IMG/VR virus record: IMGVR_UViG_3300021347_000003
Coordinates: 1-48,911 of that record
Source: a virus
Length of the DNA: 48,911 bases
Strand: one strand, 5' to 3'
Shown: positions 9,801-16,548 of the stretch, piece by piece
Position numbering within the stretch: the stretch's first letter is position 1
Layout: each line of letters begins with the position of its first letter
Made by a program: the position numbers and the translations under genes
Notes under the pieces: generated by a model
Databases searched by the model: none
Seen by the model: the letters and a program-made list of their open reading frames with translations, nothing else
What the model was told of the DNA's origin: nothing

Positions 9801-10047
9801 GGGGGTTCACCTTTTTTCCTGATTTAGTTCGCGCAAAAGAGCGGTTTGCGCTACGAGATTTGACAGCTAGTTTTTTGTTATTCATGGGATTGCCAGTGCT
9901 ATGGTGTACGTCTTTACCGTCACCCTTAGTAACTTTGCCCTTTTTAGCCATAATGGCTCTAGCCGCATTACGAGATGCCCGTCGTTTCTTTTGCTTTGGC
10001 TTTGCATGGTATTTATCATACTCAGCTCTATAGTTACGCTTGGTCAT
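9793..10047 (-). CDS. Small basic protein with HNH-like motif
   Basis: An 84-aa, very basic protein. The central DVHHSTGNPMNN followed by SRSANRSF resembles the core of HNH endonucleases (D-x-HH ... N-x3-N), but the surrounding zinc Cys residues are absent. HNH proteins near terminase often assist packaging cleavage; here the domain is minimal, so nuclease activity is uncertain. It overlaps terS by 8 bases. Confidence 0.65.
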   Translation of the reverse strand: MTKRNYRAEYDKYHAKPKQKKRRASRNAARAIMAKKGKVTKGDGKDVHHSTGNPMNNKKLAVKSRSANRSFARTKSGKKVNPRA

Positions 10048-10065
10048 CCGTTGCCCTCTGTTTAA

Positions 10066-10545
10066 TTATTTAGGTAAAATAGCCAATGCTAAAAATAAAA
10101 GACCTACGGCAGTGCCAATTACTATACTGACTAGCGCAGTCATCCTTACATTTTCCATCATTTCGTCGTGTGCCCGTTGGGCTTCTCTTCTGGCTTTAGC
10201 CGCTGCTTCCCTAGCTTCTTGTATTCGCTTCTGCCTTTCAACTAAAATGCCCTTCCACGTACCATGCCCAAACCGCATATCTACCATAGTGGCTACTTCT
10301 TGTAATTTTTCTGCTGCAATTTTAGCGTCAATAACATCACGTGCTACATTGTTTACGCCAAACTGGTCTGTTATACCTACACCAGCTTTTTTAGCACGTT
10401 CTTGTTGTACTTGTTTTTCGCCAGCAAATAGGTTATCTATATGGCCAGCAATATCACTTATATCATTAGCAGTGCCGATTGCAGATTTAATGCCGTCCAC
10501 AGCACTTTTTACCAATGCTATTCCTGCTAAAGTTTCGGCAATCAT
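10066..10545 (-). CDS. Coiled-coil membrane-anchored protein
   Basis: The 159-aa product has an N-terminal hydrophobic Ala/Ile-rich segment, a central charged coiled coil (about residues 80-130, Ala/Arg/Glu-rich) and a C-terminal transmembrane helix (about 134-156) ending LPK. It lies between small membrane genes and the terminase group. The topology suggests an envelope-associated or ejected virion protein. Function unknown. Confidence 0.65.
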   Translation of the reverse strand: MIAETLAGIALVKSAVDGIKSAIGTANDISDIAGHIDNLFAGEKQVQQERAKKAGVGITDQFGVNNVARDVIDAKIAAEKLQEVATMVDMRFGHGTWKGILVERQKRIQEAREAAAKARREAQRAHDEMMENVRMTALVSIVIGTAVGLLFLALAILPK

Positions 10546-10557
10546 GGCTAGGGGTTC

Positions 10558-10737
10558 CTACTTGGGTTGTGGTCTACATACTGCAGTTATTTTTTTTCTT
10601 TTACCACCACCCGCTGGAACCGCCTGTTGTCTGGACAACCTTTCAGCAAAGTATAGGCATCTATCCATGTCTACAAACTTCTGTGTTTGGTCTATTACAT
10701 TGGCACCCAAGTACACATATAATACAAATACAATCAC
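10558..10737 (-). CDS. Small membrane protein, GTG start
   Basis: A 59-codon frame begins with GTG at 10737, overlapping the upstream gene stop as GTGA. It starts with a hydrophobic segment (VIVFVLYVYLGANVI) followed by a soluble part with two Cys (DMDRCLYFAERLSRQQ and ITAVCRPQPK). The CxxFAxxL...C pattern resembles small exported marine phage proteins I remember. Too short for usual gene finding. Function unknown. Confidence 0.6.
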   Translation of the reverse strand: MIVFVLYVYLGANVIDQTQKFVDMDRCLYFAERLSRQQAVPAGGGKRKKITAVCRPQPK

Positions 10738-10913
10738 TTTTTTTCTTTATCCATTTTAACACAAAAGCAATTTGCATCAGGATTATCAAATCCGTGTTCA
10801 GTTACAGCTACATGACAAAGGGATAGCCATTTATGAGTATCGTGTACAACTATGCTTACCTCTGAGGAGTTCGCAACAGCGACACAAAACATTACTACGC
10901 CGCCAATTGACAT
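10734..10913 (-). CDS. Small Cys-containing protein
   Basis: A 59-aa frame begins inside the end of the oxygenase-like gene (ATG at 10913; a second in-frame ATG lies at 10892). It begins with a hydrophobic stretch (MSIGGVVMFCVAVA), has four Cys, and ends in DKEKK. The stop overlaps the GTG start of the next gene, a pattern shared by real genes in this operon. No family recognised. Confidence 0.5.
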   Translation of the reverse strand: MSIGGVVMFCVAVANSSEVSIVVHDTHKWLSLCHVAVTEHGFDNPDANCFCVKMDKEKK

Positions 10914-11968
10914 GGGCTACTCGCTTCTACGCCCATCCACTTGCTCCACTCAGCATAGTAGTGGCGCATCCCAACTTCATCATGTATTGTACCATTCTCG
11001 TGTCTACCATGCAGAATGTTACGAGGTTCTGTGCCGGTACGCATTGTTGTGCCCTGACCAGCTACGCCAATCAAATCTTCGTGTAAGTTCCTACCGAATG
11101 GTCCCCAGATAGAGTTATGATGTTTGATGCGTGTCTGCCGTTCTTCAGGGGTATCTTTCTTCAAGCCATATCCACGAAACTCAATCAGTACTTTGTTTGG
11201 TCCTAGTGGTGTTACGCTGTCACTACGGTAGGCACTGCCACGTAAGTTAAAGTTATAGCCGGGGAATAAGTCCACCATGTACCACTGGTTTGGTGGCAGA
11301 TTGGGAAAAGATAACTCCCCCCTATCCTCAAATCCGTCATACTCTTCATAGTTAACAGTAAAGCTGCTGACGTTAACATGACCATTATCAAAAGGGATAT
11401 TCTTTCTAGCGAAATACTCATCGTTAAATCCTGATACACGATTGAAGTAATGCATGAAATCATGGTAGAACTCGCTATTAGTATCGTGCCACAGCTTGTA
11501 GTTAGTATTTATTACGGCTTTGTGGTAGTGAAAGACTTCCATTTCTTCCGTATCAATCGCATCAGCAATACAATCAAAAGCACCGCAAGTCCATTCCTCC
11601 ACTGACATGGTAGGATTGGGGTCTAACGTAATCCAAACCATACCACCATGCTTCACCTCGCAATGTAACTTAGGCTCTGACGTAACTAGTGGGGCGGCAA
11701 AAGTACCCGAAGGCTGTAGTACGTCATAATTACGATATGCTCTAATTTCCTTACCAGTATTATAAGCAAGGATATTCTGCCCTGCTATTTGACCGGTTCT
11801 GAAATTGCCAGAGTTAGGAAGTTCGCTTTTATGAAAGCATGGAACCCACACTTTGGAGAATATATTTTCTACTTCCTGCTCATATAAAGACTGGTCGGAG
11901 TAAATGAGTGAATTGATATATTCAACTTTGGGCGTTTTAATCCAGTCTTTATGATTACGTGGCGGCAT
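10895..11968 (-). CDS. Rieske-type oxygenase homologue lacking the Rieske cluster
   Basis: The 357-aa product follows the fold order of ring-hydroxylating oxygenase alpha subunits. The N-terminal lobe (YEQEVENIFSKVWVPCFHKS, residues 29-48) and the VKHGGMVWITLDP bridge (105-117) are recognisable, but only 25 residues separate AYRN (77-80) from this bridge and the C-x-H and C-x2-H ligands are absent. The catalytic lobe keeps a plausible 2-His-1-carboxylate iron site: H169, H173 in SEFYHDFMHY and D298 in HEDLIG. It may be an electron-partner-independent oxygenase or a binding protein. I recall, without being able to check, that phage HMO-2011 carries a gene annotated as methanesulfonate monooxygenase; this could be its relative. 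Confidence 0.75.
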   Translation of the reverse strand: MPPRNHKDWIKTPKVEYINSLIYSDQSLYEQEVENIFSKVWVPCFHKSELPNSGNFRTGQIAGQNILAYNTGKEIRAYRNYDVLQPSGTFAAPLVTSEPKLHCEVKHGGMVWITLDPNPTMSVEEWTCGAFDCIADAIDTEEMEVFHYHKAVINTNYKLWHDTNSEFYHDFMHYFNRVSGFNDEYFARKNIPFDNGHVNVSSFTVNYEEYDGFEDRGELSFPNLPPNQWYMVDLFPGYNFNLRGSAYRSDSVTPLGPNKVLIEFRGYGLKKDTPEERQTRIKHHNSIWGPFGRNLHEDLIGVAGQGTTMRTGTEPRNILHGRHENGTIHDEVGMRHYYAEWSKWMGVEASSPCQLAA

Positions 11969-11976
11969 TCTGTATC

Positions 11977-12336
11977 CTATCTATTAGGGTCAAAAAATTC
12001 TTCACATGATGTGGTAACAACTAGCTTGCTTGCTGTATCCGCTGTGCATTTGATGATATCACCAGCGTGTAGATACAAAGGTCTGTCTACAGTAAAGATA
12101 GACTCATATGAACCCCCTGAAATAGCATGTGTAGTCAGTAGGTCATACTCTGTATTATCGTCTGCATGAAAAAGATGTAGGCTCAAAGTCACGTTGCCTG
12201 TGTGATTGTTACTTACAAACAAGTTTTCTAAATGTGAAGAAAAGTTTGCAGGTACAGTGTACACATTAGTTTTGTTGGTAGTACCCAGCGCCACTATTTC
12301 TGTACGGAACTTTGAGCCGCCCCCTAATACCGGCAT
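11977..12336 (-). CDS. Small beta-rich protein
   Basis: A 119-aa protein whose alternating hydrophobic pattern (TNVYTVPANFSSHLENLFVS, then VTLSLHLFHAD) suggests a compact beta-sandwich. No signal peptide or catalytic motif. Its start is coupled to the preceding gene stop as TAATG. Beta-sandwich proteins of this size in marine phages are often minor virion or decoration proteins; that role is a guess. Confidence 0.6.
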   Translation of the reverse strand: MPVLGGGSKFRTEIVALGTTNKTNVYTVPANFSSHLENLFVSNNHTGNVTLSLHLFHADDNTEYDLLTTHAISGGSYESIFTVDRPLYLHAGDIIKCTADTASKLVVTTSCEEFFDPNR

Positions 12337-12455
12337 TACTTATTCCAGTCTAGCACATCTCTGTGCTTTTTCCAAAACCAGTTACCGATACAAGTAAAGG
12401 GCTTACCAATATTAAGCAAAGCCATTGCAAAGTAATAAAGTGCTTGCTTTCTCAT
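12336..12455 (-). CDS. 39-aa aromatic/basic peptide
   Basis: Begins ATG at 12455, overlapping the previous stop as ATGA, and ends with TAA overlapping the next ATG. The product (MRKQALYYFAMALLNIGKPF, then a Trp-rich and Lys/His/Asp tail) has a single amphipathic or membrane-seeking helix. Both junctions follow the operon overlap pattern, which supports it as a real gene. Function unknown. Confidence 0.6.
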   Translation of the reverse strand: MRKQALYYFAMALLNIGKPFTCIGNWFWKKHRDVLDWNK

Positions 12456-12610
12456 TTCTTTTTTGTCGTCCCGCCGCGCATCATTTTCTTAGCTACACCG
12501 CCGCGCATCATTTTCTTAGATGCCATTTTAGCCATTCCGCCACCGCGCATTTTTTTAGTTGCAACGCCGCCGCGCATTTTCTTAGATGCCATTTTAGTTT
12601 TGCCCTTCAT
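12452..12610 (-). CDS. KKMRGG-repeat basic peptide
   Basis: A 52-aa peptide made almost wholly of repeats of the type KKMRGGVA / KKMMRGG (residues 10-17, 19-25, 32-39, 41-47), very rich in Lys, Met, Gly and Arg with no acidic residue. It starts 17 bases inside the previous gene. Similar Met-Arg-Gly-Gly repeat peptides occur in marine phages; a nucleic-acid-binding or virion DNA-condensing role fits its charge but is inferred. Confidence 0.65.
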   Translation of the reverse strand: MKGKTKMASKKMRGGVATKKMRGGGMAKMASKKMMRGGVAKKMMRGGTTKKK

Positions 12611-13127
12611 TACGTAAGTTCCTTCTCTCTATTACTAATGATTCATACACATCCGTAGGAAAGTGTTTATAATACCCAGATTTCTCCAGACTCAATGCTG
12701 CATCATCAAGGGTTGATAGCCTTTGTACAAATACCATGCAGTAGGTAAGGCTATTGTCTACTACACCGTCTTCAATTAAAAATCCTAGACCTGCTTTTTC
12801 AGCATCATAATCTGGATGAAATACCATTAGATGAATATCTTTACCGGCAATGGACATGGCTTCGTTTACGCCATCGCACCACCCATCCAAGTAGTGCATA
12901 TCAGGTAAATATTCGCTAGCCCATACAACTATATCATAATCATGTTGGTCAAAGTCTGCAACTTCTTTAGCTAGGCCATCAATTCCGGTGTTGACACTGA
13001 ATACAACTTTGTTGTCTAGCCATGCTTGCTTTGCATAGGGACACGGGGGTAGTCCATTAAGTTTCTCATTAGGTACTTCAAGAAATTCATGTGACCACTT
13101 TCGTATGTCAGCTTCTACACGATGCAT
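12594..13127 (-). CDS. DUF1415-like protein
   Basis: The 177-aa product has a CPYAK motif (LNGLPPCPYAKQAW, residues 23-36) and a later HPDYDAE motif (near 103-109), the same order as the CPFA and HPDY motifs I associate with the DUF1415 family. No membrane segment. The chemical role of DUF1415 is not established. It lies in the cassette with the degenerate oxygenase. The family link is from remembered motifs only. Confidence 0.55.
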   Translation of the reverse strand: MHRVEADIRKWSHEFLEVPNEKLNGLPPCPYAKQAWLDNKVVFSVNTGIDGLAKEVADFDQHDYDIVVWASEYLPDMHYLDGWCDGVNEAMSIAGKDIHLMVFHPDYDAEKAGLGFLIEDGVVDNSLTYCMVFVQRLSTLDDAALSLEKSGYYKHFPTDVYESLVIERRNLRNEGQN

Positions 13128-13519
13128 TAACGTTGTTTTTTACCAACAGTGGGCAATTCCATAATAGATGGTGTAGGCTTCCGCTTACGAAGGTTTGTTC
13201 CGCCACGTTTTTTAGCGGTTGTTTTCATACCCTGTGATTCTAGGTATTCTTGGAACGTTTTGCCTTGTAGCATTTTTGGTAACTTAGCACCAGCAGCCTC
13301 AGCACGTTTAGCATATTTAAAAAGAGTGGCATCAATAGCCTTGCTTCCTGTAATCTTAGGGGCTACGTATTTTTCATAATATTCCTTATGCATTCTTGGA
13401 GGGGCACTAGCTGGATAAGGTTTTGGCAAATCAGTGGATGTACTTTCTGGTGCTTCTTCACGTTTGGTAGAAATTACGGACATATCCACCCCAGAATAGC
13501 CGCTATTTTTATTAGTCAT
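13127..13519 (-). CDS. Basic protein after lysozyme
   Basis: The ATG at 13519 overlaps the lysozyme stop and gives 130 aa. The first 50 residues are Ser/Pro/Thr-rich; the middle is helical (residues 50-90); the last 40 are very basic with RKRKPTPSIMELP. No catalytic motif. Coupled to the next gene by an ATG overlapping its stop. Function unknown; charge suggests nucleic acid contact. Confidence 0.6.
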   Translation of the reverse strand: MTNKNSGYSGVDMSVISTKREEAPESTSTDLPKPYPASAPPRMHKEYYEKYVAPKITGSKAIDATLFKYAKRAEAAGAKLPKMLQGKTFQEYLESQGMKTTAKKRGGTNLRKRKPTPSIMELPTVGKKQR

Positions 13520-14006
13520 TTGAAAACTTCCCCTCTTCCATAGCTTTGGATAACTTAATCGCACGTGTGCCAACTTGTGTAGCCCAACGTGAATCCAGCA
13601 TTTCTACAGCTGCAGTATTGTAATCACCGTCATAAATAGCCGCCCACATATTTTTAAATTTGCAAAGACGTGGCACACCCATGTTAAAAGCCATATCCAT
13701 TACAACTAACTGACGTACAGCATCTAATTCTTCTACACAACTATGGGCTCGGCATAGCTCTTCTTCAACAATCTCAATATCGTTAGTGGCTAAGTAAACC
13801 GCATCTTCTTCAGTTATGCCGTATTCATAGATGTGACCCATGTTAGGAATATCTAAATCGTCTAGCTCTTCTTGAGTAATACCACGGTCTTCTAAGTTCC
13901 TGCCGATACCAATAGTATCAATTCCTAGGGAATCCTTATATACGTTCAGCACAATGCCTTCGTGCTTTATCAGCTTTTCAATATAATGTGCTCTATCGTA
14001 CTTCAT
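13512..14006 (-). CDS. T4-type lysozyme (endolysin)
   Basis: A 164-aa glycoside hydrolase family 24 muramidase. The catalytic triad E16, D25, T31 (KHEGIVLNVYKD, then IDTIGIGR) has exactly the T4 lysozyme spacing. The C-terminal half contains the family helices (LVVMDMAFNMG, near 107-117; WATQVGTRA, near 144-152). No signal sequence, so release needs a holin, found four genes upstream. Role: hydrolyses peptidoglycan at the end of infection. Confidence 0.92.
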   Translation of the reverse strand: MKYDRAHYIEKLIKHEGIVLNVYKDSLGIDTIGIGRNLEDRGITQEELDDLDIPNMGHIYEYGITEEDAVYLATNDIEIVEEELCRAHSCVEELDAVRQLVVMDMAFNMGVPRLCKFKNMWAAIYDGDYNTAAVEMLDSRWATQVGTRAIKLSKAMEEGKFSND

Positions 14007-14116
14007 TTAGTTTTACCCCAGTTAATAATTTCGTCCATGGTACGCCCACAGCCGATGCATCTTATACGTTCTTTATCCAGAACGCAAATTCCTACACAAG
14101 GACTTTTTTTAGTCAT
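14003..14116 (-). CDS. DUF1289-like mini-protein
   Basis: A 37-aa frame linking the spanin-like gene and lysozyme by overlaps at both ends (8 bases and ATGA). The product shows the DUF1289 signature: SPCVGICVLD, then RCIGCGRTMDEI, with Cys at 7, 11, 20 and 23 that could bind zinc or iron-sulphur. Bacterial DUF1289 proteins are a little longer and of unknown function. Finding one inside a phage lysis cluster is unusual. Confidence 0.8.
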   Translation of the reverse strand: MTKKSPCVGICVLDKERIRCIGCGRTMDEIINWGKTK

Positions 14117-14405
14117 GCAGATTTTCTATCTGCAACTTTAGTTTGGCCAGTTCTATTTCTAGTTCGTGGACTCTACCCACTGTATCCTGTACAGATTTAG
14201 GTGGCTCAAACTTATCAATCCAGTCGTCATTTTCTTCAACCTCTTGCATAGTCAATTCTAAGTTGTGTTCAAGAAACGAAATACGTTCGGTTAGGCCAAA
14301 ATAAACCCAGACGCTGACTGCAGTAAACGCAATCATACTAATCAAATTCCGTAAAGGAATAGTGACTTCGCTAGCCTCGTTTAGTCTTGTTGCTGCGGCT
14401 TTCAA
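14109..14405 (-). CDS. Membrane-anchored coiled-coil protein (spanin-like)
   Basis: Start is TTG at 14405 with GGGATA upstream. The 98-aa product has one transmembrane helix (about 20-40) followed by a periplasm-facing coiled coil rich in Glu/Leu (45-97). This layout matches i-spanins, and it lies between holin-like genes and lysozyme. No separate lipoprotein partner was seen. Role inferred: outer membrane disruption. Confidence 0.6.
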   Translation of the reverse strand: MKAAATRLNEASEVTIPLRNLISMIAFTAVSVWVYFGLTERISFLEHNLELTMQEVEENDDWIDKFEPPKSVQDTVGRVHELEIELAKLKLQIENLHD

Positions 14406-14613
14406 CTACATTATCCCCTTTATGCTCGTGCCCCATCCAAATTCCAAAGACACCTGTCATCACGCCCATTACTACGCTTACGAAAGCAGATTGTGACGCC
14501 GTAGGGTCGGGCAAATCCATGAACCATTCAGCGCACCGCCAAGACATTACTGTGCTGGCTAACATCATAAATCTAGGAAGTATCTTCCATTTTAGAAAGG
14601 CTTCTACAGTCAT
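14371..14613 (-). CDS. Small two-helix membrane protein, holin-like
   Basis: An 80-aa protein with two hydrophobic helices (about 10-30 and 41-60) and a charged C-terminus (GHEHKGDNVVESRSN). Coupled to its neighbour by TAATG and overlapping the spanin-like gene by 35 bases. Could be a second holin or antiholin; function inferred from topology and context. Confidence 0.6.
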   Translation of the reverse strand: MTVEAFLKWKILPRFMMLASTVMSWRCAEWFMDLPDPTASQSAFVSVVMGVMTGVFGIWMGHEHKGDNVVESRSNKTKRG

Positions 14614-14732
14614 TACTTACACAAATCCTCATACTTAGTTGTATGCTTCCTGTGCTCCGCCATATCACCGCCGAATTCAACTGGTACAATTGAATTAAGT
14701 AATCTATCTATTATTTTTCTTATAAATTTCAT
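14613..14732 (-). CDS. 39-aa amphipathic peptide
   Basis: From the ATG at 14732, coupled to the holin stop (TAATG), a 39-aa product begins with an amphipathic basic helix (MKFIRKIIDRLLNSIV) and ends in a charged tail. Longer in-frame upstream starts are less likely because they would lie inside the holin gene. Possibly a membrane-active lysis helper. Confidence 0.55.
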   Translation of the reverse strand: MKFIRKIIDRLLNSIVPVEFGGDMAEHRKHTTKYEDLCK

Positions 14733-15121
14733 TATTTTTTTCCAAAGAACTTTGTTGCCGAGCGGACTCCAAAGCTTGCAGCAACAATAACGCCCAAGCT
14801 GTACTGGTACCATTCAGGCATTTGCTCCAATTGTTGAAATCCATTTGCAACTATTTCTTCCATTCCAGGCACGAAGGCCATAACTAGGGGTATACTAAAT
14901 AAAACTGTAAGCCATTCGTCTTTCCAAGAGTTAGAAGACCCCTTGGCCATCTCCAAGTCCCAGTCAATCTCACCGGTAGCTTTTTTCTGCATGACGACAG
15001 CTTCAGCTTGCGCTTTAGCTACCTTAGTCTGTGCATTAGCTTTTGTTTGTTCTACTTTGCCTGACATCCATGTGCCAGCAATTTCTGCAATTGGTCCGAT
15101 TAGTAAGTTTAACACTTCCAC
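14732..15121 (-). CDS. Holin (3-TM type)
   Basis: The 129-aa product has an N-terminal hydrophobic segment, a charged Ala/Gln/Lys helix (20-50), and two C-terminal membrane helices (about 69-85 and 104-122) linked by an amphipathic loop. WKDEWLTVLFSIPLV resembles the 3TM holin family known from gene transfer agents and marine phages. Role: forms inner membrane holes that let lysozyme reach the cell wall. Confidence 0.7.
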   Translation of the reverse strand: MEVLNLLIGPIAEIAGTWMSGKVEQTKANAQTKVAKAQAEAVVMQKKATGEIDWDLEMAKGSSNSWKDEWLTVLFSIPLVMAFVPGMEEIVANGFQQLEQMPEWYQYSLGVIVAASFGVRSATKFFGKK

Positions 15122-15408
15122 CTCTTTCGTGCTTGACGCAAACGACTATTCGGGTCTTTTGCAGCTTTAGGAAACTTCTTCATTTGCCCAGCAGACCGAG
15201 CACAAAACGATTTACGCCGCTTTGCATCTTTACTGCCTTTTTTAACTTTGCCTGTTACGGCTGTCTTTAATTTACTGCCCGGATTAGCGCGTCTATGCGC
15301 AGCCACACCCTTAGCAGTCATGCCAGCACCCGACTTAGTTGGGCGGTAGTTTGCACCCTTACCCGTAGTAGTCTTACGTATAGGTACATCTTTCTTACGT
15401 GGTGCCAT
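15109..15408 (-). CDS. Basic DUF6321/DUF5872-like protein
   Basis: A 99-aa, strongly basic protein with a GMTAKGVAAHRRANPGSKL block and KSFCARSAGQMKKFP, motifs I associate with small basic domains found in aquatic viruses. Overlaps the holin by 13 bases. Its composition suggests nucleic acid binding, perhaps DNA condensation. Family naming is from memory. Confidence 0.6.
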   Translation of the reverse strand: MAPRKKDVPIRKTTTGKGANYRPTKSGAGMTAKGVAAHRRANPGSKLKTAVTGKVKKGSKDAKRRKSFCARSAGQMKKFPKAAKDPNSRLRQARKRWKC

Positions 15409-15656
15409 TATTTAGACTTCCTTTTTGTGGTACTACGCTTCCTGCCGGAGGCAGTTACAGACCATTTCACCTTTGCTGGCCCAGTCTTCTTTGCCGCTTC
15501 CTTTTTAGTGATGCGGCTGGCAACCTTAGCGGGTCTACAAGCTGGATAAGGGCGTTTTTTCTTTTCAGAACCGGAACGACCGCATTTTTTGCCTGTTTTT
15601 ACGTCCCGCCAGTCCTCTTTAAACCACTTTGTCAGTCCGCCCTTTGGTTTAGCCAT
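15408..15656 (-). CDS. Basic DUF5872-like protein
   Basis: An 82-aa basic protein beginning KGGLTKWFKEDW and containing CGRSGSEKKKRPYPACRP, the pattern of the DUF5872 domain of aquatic viruses. Two Cys 15 residues apart could bind metal. Coupled by TAATG and ATG overlaps to both neighbours. Likely a nucleic-acid-associated protein; function unknown. Confidence 0.65.
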   Translation of the reverse strand: MAKPKGGLTKWFKEDWRDVKTGKKCGRSGSEKKKRPYPACRPAKVASRITKKEAAKKTGPAKVKWSVTASGRKRSTTKRKSK

Positions 15657-15796
15657 TACTTATAGGTTCCACCGCGCTTCTTGTACGTCTTTACAAGCCA
15701 TGCGTTAGCATAAGCTGATGGGTACACCTTAAATTTCTTTTTTGCTTCCGCCTTGACACGTGAGTACAAAGCTTTATTCTTTGGGGTTGCAGCCAT
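15656..15796 (-). CDS. 46-aa basic protein of the same cluster
   Basis: From ATG at 15796 (overlapping the previous stop as TAATG) to TAA at 15656 (overlapping the next ATG). The product has the block FKVYPSAYANAWLVKTYKK, a pattern common beside DUF5872 proteins in marine phages. Very basic, no acidic patch. Third member of a small basic trio. Function unknown. Confidence 0.7.
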   Translation of the reverse strand: MAATPKNKALYSRVKAEAKKKFKVYPSAYANAWLVKTYKKRGGTYK

Positions 15797-16008
15797 TAGG
15801 TATTTACTCCGGGGTTTTGAATAGGATTATGCTGACATTTCCATTTTATTTCCGAATCCGGTGGAATAACGGGTATCATGCTATACACCATCTCATCTAC
15901 ACGCTCTTTACATACATAGCGTGATTCATATGGTCCTCTAACGTCTTCTAGCTCCATACAGCCATCTGCAATAGAGATAGAACAAATCATTATGAATGCT
16001 GTGAACAT
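15796..16008 (-). CDS. Small exported Cys-rich protein
   Basis: The 70-aa product starts with a short signal-like hydrophobic segment (MFTAFIMICSISIADG) and has four Cys, three of them after the leader (YVCKERVDEM and WKCQHN). First gene of the leftward operon, 200 bases from the probable promoter. Similar small exported Cys proteins recur in marine podoviruses. Function unknown. Confidence 0.6.
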   Translation of the reverse strand: MFTAFIMICSISIADGCMELEDVRGPYESRYVCKERVDEMVYSMIPVIPPDSEIKWKCQHNPIQNPGVNT

Positions 16009-16206
16009 TATCTTAGCCTTTTCTAAGAGTTATAAAAAAGATGGACGGAACCCAACGTTGTCAAGACTCCGCCCACATGATGCCTTAGAGTGGCTATAGC
16101 GAACCCCGCAGGAATAAGTACAGCATCAGGTCTTTAACAGTAAATTAATCTCAGCAACCAACGTTTTTTAACATCCTCAACACTGGATAAATTTACAATT
16201 GTACAT

Positions 16207-16235
16207 ATTGTATCATAATTAGTTGCATTTGTGAA
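16207..16235 (-). promoter_or_regulatory. Leftward promoter of the virion/lysis operon
   Basis: On the minus strand TTCACA (16230-16235) and TACAAT (16207-16212) are 17 bases apart and an extended -10 TG precedes TACAAT. The site faces the first leftward gene at 16008 with a leader of about 200 bases. Confidence 0.6.
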
Positions 16236-16299
16236 GATAATATTATTGACTTTCTTAACGTTACCAGTACATGCTTTAGATATTAGAATATTTTTCTAT

Positions 16300-16321
16300 T
16301 TTTCTAGACATATATAGAAAA
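16300..16321. promoter_or_regulatory. Operator-like dyad
   Basis: TTTTCTA (16300-16306) and TAGAAAA (16315-16321) form a perfect inverted repeat with an 8-base AT-rich centre. It lies 26 bases upstream of the rightward -35 box and 65 bases from the leftward one, a good position for a regulator, perhaps the XRE-like protein at 19701. Binding is inferred. Confidence 0.4.
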
Positions 16322-16347
16322 GTTATGCGCATTGCATTTTTTAGGGG

Positions 16348-16376
16348 TTGACAAGGGGGTCTAAAAAGCCTATAGT
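16348..16376 (+). promoter_or_regulatory. Strong rightward sigma-70 promoter
   Basis: A perfect TTGACA (16348-16353), a 17-base spacer and TATAGT (16371-16376), five of six to consensus. It faces the 43-aa gene and the early region. Confidence 0.8.
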
Positions 16377-16548
16377 TTGTCTTCCTTTTTCTTTTTTCCC
16401 CTTTTTTCTTTTTCCGGAACAACCTAAGATTAGCAAAATATGAAAAGAAATAAAAAAAAGTACTTTGATTTTACTAGAATTACAAAAAGTAGACATAAAA
16501 CATACAAATCTCCAGTGTATAGCTTTGATTATGTGGAGGTAGAAAGAA

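Larger units (their letters stand above)
16009..16548. other. Divergent control region
   Basis: These 540 bases separate leftward and rightward operons. They hold a leftward promoter, an operator-like dyad and a rightward promoter (listed separately), plus a short pyrimidine-rich stretch at 16380-16415 (mostly T and C). I see no gene in the first 400 bases. Confidence 0.6.

Noticed and set aside
10040-10759. 239-codon rightward frame
   Set aside because: It is antisense to the coiled-coil membrane protein and two small genes; Ser/Ala/Cys-rich shadow pattern.
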